Shown here: in pieces, positions 42,101 to 52,224 of the stretch | How the letters are laid out: every line of letters begins with the position of its first letter | How positions within the stretch are numbered: the first letter of the stretch is position 1 | Assembly: GCF_907165205.1 (NCBI RefSeq) | Contig: NC_058195.1 | Coordinates: forward strand, 23,704,936 to 23,768,935 | Length of the DNA stretch: 64,000 nt | Origin: Coccinella septempunctata | Lineage: Eukaryota > Arthropoda > Insecta > Coleoptera > Coccinellidae | Reading direction: 5' to 3' | Position numbers and translations under genes: made by a program | Notes under the pieces: generated by a model | Seen by the model: the letters and a program-made list of their open reading frames with translations, nothing else | What the model was told of the DNA's origin: nothing | Databases searched by the model: none

Positions 42101-42191
42101 ATGTATGGCATTGTGGCAAGCGTTAAAATACTGCGATTCATCAAACGGTACTTCCTATGTAGTATGCATGGACTCTTTGAGCTCCCTGGAG
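39155..42191 (+). repeat. Tandem duplication, unit 2 (3,037 bp)
   Basis: Near-identical repeat of 36117-39154, joined head to tail without intervening sequence. Beyond 42191 the LINE continues into the remaining RNase H and 3' end, showing that unit 2 keeps the original right-hand junction and unit 1 the original left-hand one. Confidence 0.95.
40673..42007 (+). pseudogene. I-type LINE reverse transcriptase (unit 2 copy)
   Basis: Same 444-codon frame as at 37636, one amino-acid difference (MENCKK against MKNCKK). It carries the same TAA stop before RNase H, so the stop predates the duplication. Here the frame is followed by the rest of the element. Confidence 0.9.
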
Positions 42192-42797
42192 AATATTCGA
42201 AATCCCTTCAATTGCGATGGTCTCACTTCTCAGATCCAGGCCTCCCTCACATGGCTAAAGGAGCAATCAAAATCTGAAGTATTCGTCTGGACCCCCTCTC
42301 ATTCCGGAGTTCTAGGTAATGAAATGGCCGACCAAGCTGCAAGAGCAGCAGTAACCATGAACTACGTAGACAATTGTTCAGGTGGAGTCAATCAAACTGA
42401 CCTCAAGATTTATTACAAAGAAAAGTTTATGATTGAGTGGCAAACTGACTGGGACAAAAGCAATGCCAAACTAAGGGCTGTCAAAAAAACGGTGGAAAAG
42501 CGAAGACGAAAACATCTGCTCAGTCGTACAGAAGATGTTTCTTTGACCAGACTGAGGATAGGACATACAAATCTCACATCACTCTACATGCTACGAGGAT
42601 CTCATCAGCCTAGATGCCAGGAGTGTAACCAGGTACTCACAGTTCATCACTTATTGTTAGAATGTGAAAAATACCGAGCTGTACGAAATGAACTGAACAT
42701 GAGCGACACTATTGAAACTGTTTTAATGGAGAAGCCTGAGCATGAAGAAAAAGTTATAAAATTCCTAGAGAGGACACATTTGATGGGAAAAATATGA
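42008..42797 (+). pseudogene. I-type LINE RNase H and C-terminal zinc-binding region
   Basis: RNase H starts in the RT frame (YTDA, then SSICTAEMYGIVASVKILRF with the second acidic residue). Near 42130 it shifts to another frame giving YVVCMDSLSSLENIRNP (third acidic residue), EVFVWTPSHSGVLGNEMADQ (fourth) and AARAAVT. The C-terminal part has RLRIGHTNLTSLYMLRG and CQECNQVLTVHHLLLECEKY, a CCHC-like zinc motif typical of I-clade ORF2 ends. RNase H would remove RNA from the cDNA hybrid. One stop and one frameshift make it inactive. Confidence 0.88.
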
Positions 42798-42808
42798 ATT
42801 TCAATTAT

Positions 42809-42912
42809 CCTAGTCATATTCATGCACCTCCATTCTAGTCATATTTTCTTCTAGTCATATTTTACTCTAGTCATATTTCACTCTAGTCATATTTTACTCC
42901 AGTCATATTTAT
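42809..42912 (+). repeat. Minisatellite in LINE 3' UTR, six CTAGTCATATT units
   Basis: Six imperfect copies of a 16-18 bp unit (CTAGTCATATTTTACT) just after the stop codon. The LINE probably ends near 43070 in an A-rich run (GTGAAAAAAAAAATTATAG). Confidence 0.88.
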
Positions 42913-44065
42913 TATACATTGATCAGTCTAGTTACCCTATACACTCTTTGTTTTGCATAAAGCCTCAGCTACAGGTCTTCATACGAAATTCTGACGCTGG
43001 GAGAAATGATCTCCTCAAGGCTAATGACCATAGCAGTCGATGCCTATAAGTGAAAAAAAAAATTATAGACTAAACATTCAAATTTCAGTTTTCGAAATAA
43101 CGCACTCGCATTTCAAATGTGCAGCATTTTCTACATTGACAAACTTATTTATAAAGTAACAATAACTTTTGAAAGTCTTCTCAGCACTCACTAATGACGA
43201 AGTTAATCTTTCCTAACGATTATTCTGAATAATTTACCACAGAACACACCCCCTTGACTTACTTTATGTAATTTACGTCGTTAAGCTACGCCGCTGCTAA
43301 AGACGCCAGTTCTATCAATTTAGAATATTTAGATTGACATAAGCGTCCAATGACGTCACAATTTTTCCGACGAACTGGTGACCTGCGCCTCCTTTCCTAT
43401 ATCTCCTTGGGTACTTTGTACCTTACATGTACTTTACATGCTATGTGCAAAAGATGATAGCTCTGCTACTGAACATCTGCTACCAATTTGAAATATAACC
43501 TCAGTAAATACAAGGACATCCAAAATTCAATGGATCGCCATATTTGATGAAATACGTACTTATTTTGGGCAAAAACTGTACCAAAACAATAATTTATTGT
43601 TGCACCTGATTGATTGTCAGCATTTATACGTGAGACTTCTTTAGTAACCTATGTCTACGATCCGTGGTTGTCTTCCGCTCCGACCTAAAATTCCTTCTCA
43701 TTCCGGGCTGGAACCTGCTTACTTTTCGACGTCTTGTGTTCATGAGTGGTCCCTCCAACCTATCTAGCTATGGAAACATGTGACGAATTCATATAAGTGC
43801 ACCATATTAACTGTATGGAATAAAAATTGATTCTTATACCAATGCGGACACCAAATAAGTCTGAAAACTCGAACTAAAATCGCATTCTTTATGTTTTAAA
43901 GAATAACTCGAGTATTTGCTTTTCATTTGTCACACAAAATCATCAGATATACACAATATTGTGTCTCTGACGAATGGAATCAGGTTTACTATCCTTGTAA
44001 ATATTATAAATTATAATATATATATATATAATAAGTTTGTCATAATGATGCATTAATGTGAATAC
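42913..44065. other. LINE 3' end, dispersed repeat (43315-43435) and unassigned DNA
   Basis: Up to about 43070 this is LINE 3' UTR. At 43315-43435 lies the inverted partner of the 35.1-kb repeat (CGCCTCCTTTCCTATATCTC, CGTCCAATGACGTCA). A short TA tract lies at about 44018-44032. Otherwise I see nothing. Confidence 0.45.
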
Positions 44066-44263
44066 CTTCAGCATAATCACACAACCCTTCTTTTTCCTCC
44101 GAACGTCAATAATTGAGGTTATGAAAGTCGAGTTATCAAAGTTCATGTCTATTTTGTTTTGGCGGATTCTATCCGCTAGTAGTAAGAAATTGAATAAAAC
44201 AGTTTCGATAACAGCTACTTTTGGTACTGATGTTTGTACTTCTTTACGATTCAATAAATCATA
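44066..44263 (-). CDS. Exon-like open segment, unidentified protein
   Basis: A 198-bp minus-strand segment of exactly 66 codons between an acceptor (CTTACAG) and a donor (GTATTC), phase 0 at both ends. It reads YDLLNRKEVQTSVPKVAVIE, TVLFNFLLLADRIRQNKIDM, NFDNSTFITSIIDVRRKKKG, CVIMLK. Composition is that of a soluble helical protein. I do not recognise the family, and it does not resemble a dynein segment. Its strand is that of the dynein gene. The length and phase symmetry support a real exon; no neighbouring exon was found. Confidence 0.5.
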
Positions 44264-44363
44264 CTGTAAGTTTCATTGTCGGGATGACTGCTGAAAAATT
44301 AATATAAGTAAATGTTATGTATATACTCTCATATCGGAATGATATGGATTTAATGCTATGATT

Positions 44364-44642
44364 GCTACATAAAATTAACAGAACATTTGAATGAAAATTG
44401 TGCATTTATAAATAAATATACCATATACTTAACATTCTCATTCAAAAAGATACGTATCACAGATGATACTAAATTTATATACCATATACTTTTCATGAAA
44501 AACATAACAAATTGATGTATATGATACATAAATATTATATTATGTTTGATATGTATCATGTGAAATGAGAACGTTATGTGTATGGAATATTTATTTATAA
44601 ATCCACAGTTGTGTTTCAAATGTTCTGTTTATGTTATGTAGC
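44364..44642. repeat. 279-bp palindromic MITE-like element
   Basis: The left end GCTACATAAAATTAACAGAA and CATTTGAA, then ATTTATAAATAAATAT, mirror the right end (ATATTTATTTATAAAT, TTCAAATGTTCTGTT, TATGTAGC). Inner parts pair through AACATTCTCATT and AATGAGAACGTT, and ATGATACTAAATTT-like words. No coding. Confidence 0.8.
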
Positions 44643-44840
44643 ACCCTCATGCATGTAACATGTTGGATTGCTGGGGATAGAGGGGAATGAAAATAAGCTG
44701 TCACGAGTGTCAAACAGGAGCACTGAAACACACTTTGATATATAATATACACAATAAAGGTATTTTAAACATTTCATAAAAATATGAACATATGTTTTCC
44801 ATTAAATTCTGATATATCGTTTAATAGTGTGTTTAATGTG

Positions 44841-46029
44841 TTGAGTAGTCTGTTGAGCTGGAACTTTATGAGGGTTGCCCTAAAGAGTAAAGTATATGCG
44901 ATGTCGTTTTAACAAAAACGAATTTGTTTCGCCCTAAAGCTGGCCACAGACACAGAGAGAAGACGGCGTGCAACATGCAACATGCAAGGAATGACAACCA
45001 TCAACGCTCATGTGTGGGCATGAATGTTGCATGTTCTCCGTCATTCAACTCTTCCGAACCATCCTGAAAAATTGCATGATGCGCGTAGCATGAACGTCCG
45101 TGTGTGGCCGATTTTATGCACGAACGGACTTCTACACCAGTGCAGTAGGCAATATACATACAGCAAATCGAATCGAGCAGCTGTAGCTTCAGTATTCAGT
45201 ACTGCTTCGACTCGAAAGGCACCAAGGACAGGAGAAATCTCTCCCGCGAATTCCTTACGGAGTTCATAGAAATTTATAGGTACTCACGACGTAATATTTC
45301 ATAAATAGCACTGCAAACATTCTGGAATTATTTGACCCAATGACTGAGGAGAAATTATTGTAGAAAACATTAAATCTTCGTAATTTCTTCCGGTTGCTAA
45401 ATACCGTAGCAGTCAATCGTTCATGCGCAGATATGGCCGGTCTCATTGGTAGTATTTTGTTTCTTAATTAATGGTGTAACTAACGCTAGTATATTCAAAT
45501 AGCAATCTATATCCATTCTTAGATAATTTCGCCAGTCTTCAACTTCCAAACTTAATTCTTGTAGAAGATTGATATGGGAAAATTGGTCTCTCTTCAAAAG
45601 CCATTCTTAAACCCATTCACTCCTGGGTTTTCTCTCTCGAAGCGACCTCAATTGCTTCTTCTTCACCAAACAAGCGTACGCCACTGTCATCAGACAATAT
45701 TCCTCATCTACCACTGATGACATTTTCGAACTGACAAATTCTCGCACTACTACTATTAAAAGTGTTCTTTGCGCATTATTCCGCGTTCTTTTCTCTCAAG
45801 TGTGTGGGCAATAAGTGCGAAAGTTGATGGTTGTCATTCTTTGCATGTTGCATGTTGCACGCCGTCTTCTCTCTGTGTCTGTTGCCGGCTTAATATGTTG
45901 ACGTTCGGAATGCAGGCTTAGGATGCAGGTCAAGTGTCGCCCTGTTAATTGTTAACAGATGTGTTGGGACCGCACGTCTTCGAGTAGCCGGAGTGGTTTT
46001 GAGAAAAACCTTTTGTGTGCAGGCTTGGA
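44841..46029 (-). repeat. 3' LTR of Gypsy element 1, with a Harbinger insertion and a deletion
   Basis: Shares AGTAGTCTGTTGAGCTGGAA, TATGAGGGTTGCCCTAAAGA, GTATATGCGATGTCGTTTTA, CAGGTCAAGTGTCGCCCTG and TTTTGAGAAAAACCTTTTGT with 52987-53308. It lacks about 78 bp present in the other LTR, removed between two AACT words. A 953-bp DNA element interrupts it at 44938-45890. The last residues of pol (to 45952) read into it. Confidence 0.88.
44938..45890 (-). mobile_element. PIF/Harbinger-type element in the Gypsy LTR, TSD TAA
   Basis: 953 bp with about 75-bp inverted ends: AGCTGGCCACAGACACAGAG on the left and the inverse AGCCGGCAACAGACACAGAG on the right, continuing through AGAAGACGGCGTGCAACATG and GAATGACAACCATCAAC. 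It is flanked by TAA on both sides (44935-44937 and 45891-45893); the other LTR has a single CCCTAATGTG at this site. The minus strand at 45300-45446 reads MRPAISAHERLTAT, then in a shifted frame RYLATGRNYEDLMFSTIISP and QSLGQIIPE, the N-terminal helix-turn-helix part of Harbinger transposase. The DDE domain is deleted, so the element is non-autonomous. Confidence 0.88.
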
Positions 46030-47803
46030 CATTTCCTTCACACTCCTCCACCAGTAGGAAACGTATTGTAGAAATCTCTTGGGAAAATGAACTCCTCTGC
46101 CGGATTTAGTAGTTGTTCTTTCCTGGGCTGGAGTTTGATCTTCTCTATCGGGTTCTACAGGGTGTTCTTGCATCGGCTGGTTCTTCATATCGTCGTCCGC
46201 GATGACGTAGGCTGGTTTTAACCTGTCGATTATCACTGTCGTTTCCTTGCCGTTTATTTTTATTACGAAGTATTTTGAACTTCGACTCAACACTTCGTAT
46301 GGTCCGTCGTATGGGTTTTGCAGGCCTTTCTTCGGACCATCATGCCGGACGGAAACGTAAGGTGAAGTTACCAGGTCCTTGAATATAAAGCTGGTCCGCT
46401 CCACATGGTGGCTTCCGTCAGCGGGCCTTATTTCTCGCATTTGTTGCCTCAGGTTCACTATAAAGTCGGATGTATTCTCGCTGTCATCCGTACTTCTGGA
46501 ATCCAGGAACTCTCCAGGCAATCTGAGTGGCTCTCCATATACCAGTTCTGCTGCCGCCAGGCTGCTCGCATTCCGAGGAGGACGTTTGGGAGTGTTTCGG
46601 TCCATCGGTCGTTCTTGCGGCATTTTATTGCTGCCTTAAGTTGTCGATGGATTCTCTCCACCATGCCGTATGCTGCTGGGTGATAGGCGGTAGTTCGGAT
46701 GTGATTCGTGCCAGTCAACTTATTGAATTCGTTGAACAGGCTCGACTCGAATTGTCTTCCCTGATCAGTGGTGATCCGAAGTGGAGTACCGAACCAAGCT
46801 AACCAGTTTGTGTAAAATTCTCTGGCGATGGTGGATGCCTCTAGATTTTGGAGTGGGATGGCTTCTGGCCATCTAGTGAATCGGTCGACGCAAGTGGCAG
46901 TATTGGTAGCGCTCAGAGTGTGGCATGGTGATGATGTCTATGTGCACGTGGTCGAATCGACGTGTTGGTGGCATGGAATTACCTAGAGGAGCATTGACGT
47001 GGCGAGAGACTTTGGATCGCTGACACTCTATACAGCTGCGGGACCAGTTTCTGCAGTCTGCGCTGATTGAAGTGCATACGAAACGTTGTTTGACCATTTT
47101 GATGGATACATTCACTCCGGGATGTGCCAGTCTGTGAATGCTATCGAAGGCTGCTCTGCGGAATGATTTGGTGAGAAATGGACGTGCCTGAGGTGTGGAT
47201 GAACCACAGTACACAGCGATTTCTGACCCATGTGGTTTCATCTTCCGTAGCAGCAATCCTGTGTCACCTTGAAGATATCTCTGCAGTTCGTCGTCATCTT
47301 CTTGCGATGTGGCCAATGCATAGTCCAAGGTCGGAGTCACTTCGTCCACTCTTGAAAGGGCATCAGCGACGACATTCTGTACTCCTAGTACGTAGCGTAT
47401 GTCGGTGGAGAATTGCGAGATATAATCCAGATGGCGGAACTGTCTGGGCGAGCACTTCTCTGGCTTCTGCTTGAAGGCATACGTCAATGGCTTGTGATCC
47501 GCGAAAATGGTAAAGTTTCGGCCCTCTACCATGTGTCTGAAGTGTTTGATGGCTAGGTAGACGGCTAGCAGTTCACGGTCGTATGCTCCATAACGAGTCT
47601 CTGGTGGTCACAGTTTCTTGGAAAAGAATGCCAGTGGTTGCCATTCGCTGTTGACCAACTGTTGCAGAGTAGCTCCTACTGCAGTGTCTGACGCATCGGT
47701 TACTAAGGCTAGAGGAGCGGCGTCCTTGGGATGAGCAAGCAAGGTGGCTGAAGCTAGCAGCTTCTTTCCTTCTTCAAAGGACGCAGTGGCTTCTGGGGTC
47801 CAT
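45952..47803 (-). pseudogene. Gypsy 1 pol, second part: RNase H and integrase
   Basis: After the LINE, pol resumes with WTPEATASFEEGKKLL, PLALVTDASDTAVGATLQQL (RNase H catalytic D), a stop near 47608, then MVEGRNFTIFADHKPLTYAF and VADALSR. The integrase zinc domain is HRLAHPGVNVSIKMVKQRF with CRNWSRSCIECQRSK (HHCC). The core starts FDHVHIDIITMPHSERYQYC (first D), shifts frame, and continues YHPAAYGMVERIHRQLKAAI (E region). After another shift, the C-terminal domain reads NPYDGPYEVLSRSSKYFVIK and VIIDRLKPAYV. Integrase joins the cDNA to the genome. At least three lesions inactivate it. Confidence 0.9.
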
Positions 47804-47808
47804 GAGAT

Positions 47809-47839
<31 letters not shown>

Positions 47840-50800
47840 TTTCAACAGGAAACCCAATAATAGAGGTTCACAAATTTTTAACTTAATTATAAATAAAAAA
47901 CATGTATGTGGAACAAATATTCAGAATAAGAAAACATATTCGCCTACATACATTATTCACTTCCAAGAAACCAGAAAAAAAAGAGAAAAAAGGAGGAAAC
48001 ATCCCATCACCGCGAACTCTCATCAATATGATGACTTCAAATATCCTATAACAGACTTTCTGAAACAACCCATGCTCACGTTGAAGACGTCTATGTTACT
48101 TATGTGCCAATTATAGAAACGCATGATCCTGAGAAACACTGAATGATATCTCCCATTTGTAGAAGCCTTAGCTATATGAAAGAGCGCCTTCCGACGATCC
48201 GAATATTGAGGAATATTGAAGGTGATAAAATTTATCATATGATAGTCAAAACAGTTGTTCAAAATCCGATACAGAAACAAACAATCGAAAAGTACTCTTC
48301 TCTGCTGCAGACTCAGAATATTATGCTTCTTCAAATTCTCCCCATACTGAACCGATAGCTGGCGGTGACCGGATCTATAGCCAAGACTTTTGAAAAACTT
48401 CTTCTGCACTTTTTCGATCCTGTCTATATACTTGTGATAATGGGGTGACCAGATAGGGGTTGTAAACTCTAAATTACTTCTGACAAGGGAAAAATATAAG
48501 GTATTCAATGTTGAAATACTTGTGAATTCCTTCGTTACACGTAAGATGAAACCAAGCATCCTGAAACTTTTTGTGACTATATTATCAACGTGGAGACTGA
48601 AGGAAAGCTTAGAGTCTTAAATAATACCTAAATCCCTCACATGGTCAACCGTCCCTAAGGTACACCCCTCAAGCGATAACGGATATCTAATGACGTTGAT
48701 GTTTCGCGTAAACGCAATATGAAAACATTTTTCCAGATTTAGAACAAGATATCTTTCTGCACAAAACCCACTCAGCCGATTCAAATCTTCTTGTAAACGT
48801 AAAAGATCTTGAGATCATCAGCATACATTTCAAATAGAGCATAAAGAAGACAATCCGAAATTTTATCCATGTACACCTCAAACAAGTATGGACCCAAGTG
48901 TGAACCCTGTATGACCCCCGATGTAACCTCAGCATCCCCAGATGAAACGCCATTCACAACTACAAATTGCCGCCTACCCGAGAGATAGGACTCCATCCAC
49001 TCCAAAAAATTTTCCTGTCACGCCGTAATCCGCCAAAATAGCTAATAGAGTAGGATGATGTACCCTATCGAAAGCCTTCGACGTGTCCGCATATATCGAG
49101 TCTACTTGAATACGATCGTCCATATTTTTTGTGATAAAGTCAATATAGGGGGCCAAATTTGTCAATACCGATCTCCCCTTGAAAAATCCATGTTGACGAT
49201 CTGATAGTTTAGATTTCATCTCATGAAAAAAAAATCGGATATAATAGACTCAAAAATTTTTCCAAAATGGCTCATGATAGATACCGGTCTGTTATTCTTT
49301 ATGTCATTTTTGCTACCGTTCTTTAGAATGGGGACAACTTTAGCCAATTTCCACCTATCGGGGAAAACACCCGTGAGCAAGGATTTATTGAAAATTATGT
49401 GTAGTGGTTCCGCAAGCAAATCAACAGATGACTTTATGAAAACAGGAGGAATCGAATCGGGCCCAGAGCCCTTATTCTCATCTAAACTATTAATTTTCGT
49501 TTTTATTGCATCCAACTCTATACTGTCAATACAAACTGTCGTGCTGAACGAGCTTCTACTCTTATAAAGAATTGGCTTATCCGAACCCTCAAAGACATTA
49601 GCAAAATAAGACGAAAAGGCATTAGCTACGGAAAAATCATCCTTGAAAGTTAAATCTCCCGAGTTCACTACAGATGGGATGCCTGAAGAACCCTTCCTCA
49701 AAGAACCAACGTATGTCCAGAAGGCTTTGGGATTACCAGGAATATTCATCTCGACAGAGGAAATATAACCCTTATAATCCCTTTGAATCAAAAACTTCGA
49801 CTTTTTCCGAGCCTGAACAAACATTTCATAATTGAATCTGTCTCGGAATCTTTTGAATTTTTTGTGAAATTTAGTCTTAACATTGACGGCAGCGATTGAT
49901 TCTTTCGAATACCAAAAGGGATACTTTACTGTTTTCACATTTCTTTTAGCGACATATTCTTCTATTATTTCATTCAAAGTTTCATAAAAATTATCAACAC
50001 ACTTATTTACATCCGTATCCGATAATCGCTCCCTCCAATTTATCAAAGACAGATTCGCCCTCATCCCCTCATAATTGGCACGAAAAAATTTATGTTGCGA
50101 TCGGGATTCAAAAGCAACCCTGGAAACTGAGATATCAACATAAATATCTAATGATGGATGATGAGCATCCTCCGGCACAAAGCATGATGCATTTTTACGT
50201 ACTCTAACATGCTCCCCATTATACATAACTAAATCTAAAATTCTATTATAGGAATTCAACACATCATTAAATTGAAACAAAGAGTTCAATGAAACAAAAT
50301 CTCTGAACGCAGAGTACACGTCATTATCAACTAAATTACATTCCAAACCTGGGTCCTCCCCAACCGTCCATGAAAACTGTCCCAGATTGAAATCACCGAG
50401 TATCAAGAAATGTCTCTTCGGGTTCTCCTCCATCAGGGACGACACATAATTGAAGAAGCGCATATCGCATATAGTCCTCAGTACTGGTGTTGGGAGGGCA
50501 GTAACAGACACATAAAATGAGATTTCTCCCATCCTCAGCAACAGTTATCCTCAGCCAAGGATCCTCAATCGCAGAATCACCAGAAAAACCGTTCAACATT
50601 CCCGCCTTTATTCTTGTCGACACAGCCAGTAGAACTCCACCTCCTTCCTTTTTGGAACTATTCGATTCGCATCGGTCTCTTCGAAATACATTGTAATTAT
50701 CAGAAATAACTTCAGAACTGTATACATGAGGTTTGAGCCAGGATTCGGTAACACAAATTAAATCGTAGTCAGCATTCAAAGAAGCCAAATAAAAATCACG

Positions 50801-50846
50801 AGTTTTTGTTCTCAATCCACGGCAGTTCTGATAGTAGATATTGAGC
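47809..50846 (-). mobile_element. LINE inserted in Gypsy 1 pol, TSD GAGAT, (AAAT)n tail
   Basis: The 5-bp direct repeat GAGAT flanks the insert (47804-47808 and 50847-50851). On the minus strand the Gypsy codons for K-I-S-W-T-P are split exactly at this repeat. The 3' tail is (AAAT)n at 47809-47841. The element is 5'-truncated at the beginning of ORF2, lacking ORF1, and is about 3.04 kb. Target-site duplication, tail and truncation are the hallmarks of target-primed reverse transcription. Confidence 0.95.
47880..50846 (-). pseudogene. LINE ORF2 (endonuclease and reverse transcriptase), multiply frameshifted
   Basis: Endonuclease: NIYYQNCRGLRTKTRDFYLA, DYDLICVTESWLKPHV (catalytic E), a frame change near 50.5 kb, FLILGDFNLGQFSW (D, N) and AHHPSLDIYVD. 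A 441-codon frame then leads into the RT: NKGSGPDSIPPVFIKSS, NGSKNDIKNNRPVSIMSH. Shifts near 49217 (a T run) and 48990 separate RQHGFFKGRSVLTNLA, SIYADTSKAFDRVHHP and SGVIQGSHLGPYLFEVYMDK from FEMYADDLKIF (YADD). The C-terminal block TTPIWSPHYHKYIDRIEKVQ follows at 48.4 kb. It is related to, but distinct from, the LINE at 1.5-2.7 kb. Confidence 0.9.
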
Positions 50847-51856
50847 GAGATCTTCGCCTTTCCTATCAGTTTTGGCACAAGCAGGTCGTGGAGAGGTGCA
50901 AGTGTCTGTGATGCTCGGGGTATGAAACGACGATAGAAGTTTATAATACCCAGGAATCTTTGAAGGTCTTTGGCGGTTGTTGGTTGACTGTACCCCAGTA
51001 TGTCTTGGATTCTGTCTGGCAGTGGTCTGGTTCCATCGGTGGAGACGAGGTAACCAAGGAACTTTACTTCTGGTTGTCCAAAGATACACTTGGCTGGGTT
51101 GAGGACGATGGAGTAGTTGCGGAACCTCTCGAAGATGATCCGAAGATGTTCCATGTGTTCCTCTTCGGACGATGAGGCGAGCAGTACGTCATCAATGTAG
51201 CTGAAGCAGAAGTCAAGGCCTTGTAGAACCTCATCGATGAATCTTTGGAAAGTCTGTGCTGCGTTCCGTAGTCCAAACGTCATGACTGGGAACTCGAACA
51301 GTCCAACTGACGTTGTTATGGCGGTCTTGGGAACATCTTCTTCGGCCAGGGGAATCTGGTTGTATGCCCTTACTAGATCGAGGGTTGAGAATATTTTCAT
51401 CCCCTGGAGGATATGGGCGTAGTCCTGGATGTATCTGACGGGATACTGATCGGGGACAGTCCGGGCGTTTAGGGCACGGTAGTCTCCACCGTCATCCACC
51501 ATGGATGACCATGGACACTTAGATGGACGGGCGATTCCTAGTCGGAGCATGGCTTCGAACTCCTTTTTGGCTGCCTTGTACTTATCTGGTGCCAAACCTC
51601 GTGGTCTCGAAGCTATTGATGGTCCGGGCATCGTCTTGATGTGATGCCTCGTGTTGTGCCAGATGCGTCCTGGGGCTCCTGCAGGTCTGGTGATCTCTGG
51701 AAATTGCGTTAGTAGATCATGATACCTGGAGGATCCGTTGACATTCTTGACTTCTGGGATGGAGCACTCGGCCACTTCTCCTTGGGTAGTGAGTTGGGTG
51801 GTTCCGTCCAAAAGTCGTCGGTTCCTCACGTCCACTAGCAGGTTGTAGAAACTCAA
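50393..51856 (-). CDS. Chimeric open frame: Gypsy protease end and RT fused in frame to LINE endonuclease
   Basis: A single 487-codon minus-strand frame created by the insertion. The first part is Gypsy: FYNLLVDVRNRRLLDGT (end of protease), KKEFEAMLRLGIARPSKCPW, YRALNARTVPDQYPVRYIQD, FSTLDLVRAYNQIPLAEEDV (motif A), FPVMTFGLRNAAQTFQRFID (motif B), FSYIDDVLLASSS (catalytic YIDD), FLGYLVSTDGTRPLPDRIQD and the connector LQRFLGIINFYRRFIP. At LIGKAKIS it passes without a stop into the LINE endonuclease (LNIYYQNCRGLRTKTRDF). The endonuclease part is incomplete (its GDFN motif is in another frame). It would be a protein only if expressed; that is unproven. Confidence 0.88.
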   Translation of the reverse strand: MSFYNLLVDVRNRRLLDGTTQLTTQGEVAECSIPEVKNVNGSSRYHDLLTQFPEITRPAGAPGRIWHNTRHHIKTMPGPSIASRPRGLAPDKYKAAKKEFEAMLRLGIARPSKCPWSSMVDDGGDYRALNARTVPDQYPVRYIQDYAHILQGMKIFSTLDLVRAYNQIPLAEEDVPKTAITTSVGLFEFPVMTFGLRNAAQTFQRFIDEVLQGLDFCFSYIDDVLLASSSEEEHMEHLRIIFERFRNYSIVLNPAKCIFGQPEVKFLGYLVSTDGTRPLPDRIQDILGYSQPTTAKDLQRFLGIINFYRRFIPRASQTLAPLHDLLVPKLIGKAKISLNIYYQNCRGLRTKTRDFYLASLNADYDLICVTESWLKPHVYSSEVISDNYNVFRRDRCESNSSKKEGGGVLLAVSTRIKAGMLNGFSGDSAIEDPWLRITVAEDGRNLILCVCYCPPNTSTEDYMRYALLQLCVVPDGGEPEETFLDTR

Positions 51857-52192
51857 GAAGTCGACGCCGATGATGGGTTTTGATACGCCTGCTATGACGA
51901 ACCTCCATGTGAAATCTCGGCGTAGTCCTAGGTTCAGCGTGAGGGTGGTTGTACCGTACGTGGCGATGGGTGTCCCATTGGCTGCTGAAAGGACGTAGTC
52001 AGACTTCTCTCATCTGCCAGTGACTGCGCTGCGTGGGAAGACGCACAGGTTTGCTCCAGTGTCGACCAGGAACTGCAAATTGGTGTCCTGGTCCGTGATG
52101 AATAAGCGGCGCGTCGTTGGGCTGGGATCACTGGCCGCTTCTAGTGAAGGCCCCTCTCGTTTCCCGAGGTGTAGTTGCAGGGCTGCACGCAC
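51717..52192 (-). pseudogene. Gypsy 1 aspartic protease region
   Basis: The frame from 52192 reads RRLFITDQDTNLQFLVDTGA then NLCVFPRSAV, with the catalytic DTG triad of retroelement aspartic proteases. After a shift near 52010 it continues GTPIATYGTTTLTLNLGLRR and FVIAGVSKPIIGVDFLSFYN, the family's second conserved block, which leads into the 487-codon frame. The protease would process the Gag-Pol polyprotein. An internal stop or shift makes it defective. Confidence 0.82.
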
Positions 52193-52224
52193 TTCATGGA
52201 CCTGGCTTCAAATCTCGTATGGTA

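Noticed and set aside
42041..42277. Separate protein after the LINE RT
   Set aside because: It is the first part of RNase H in the RT frame, split from the rest by a stop and a frameshift.
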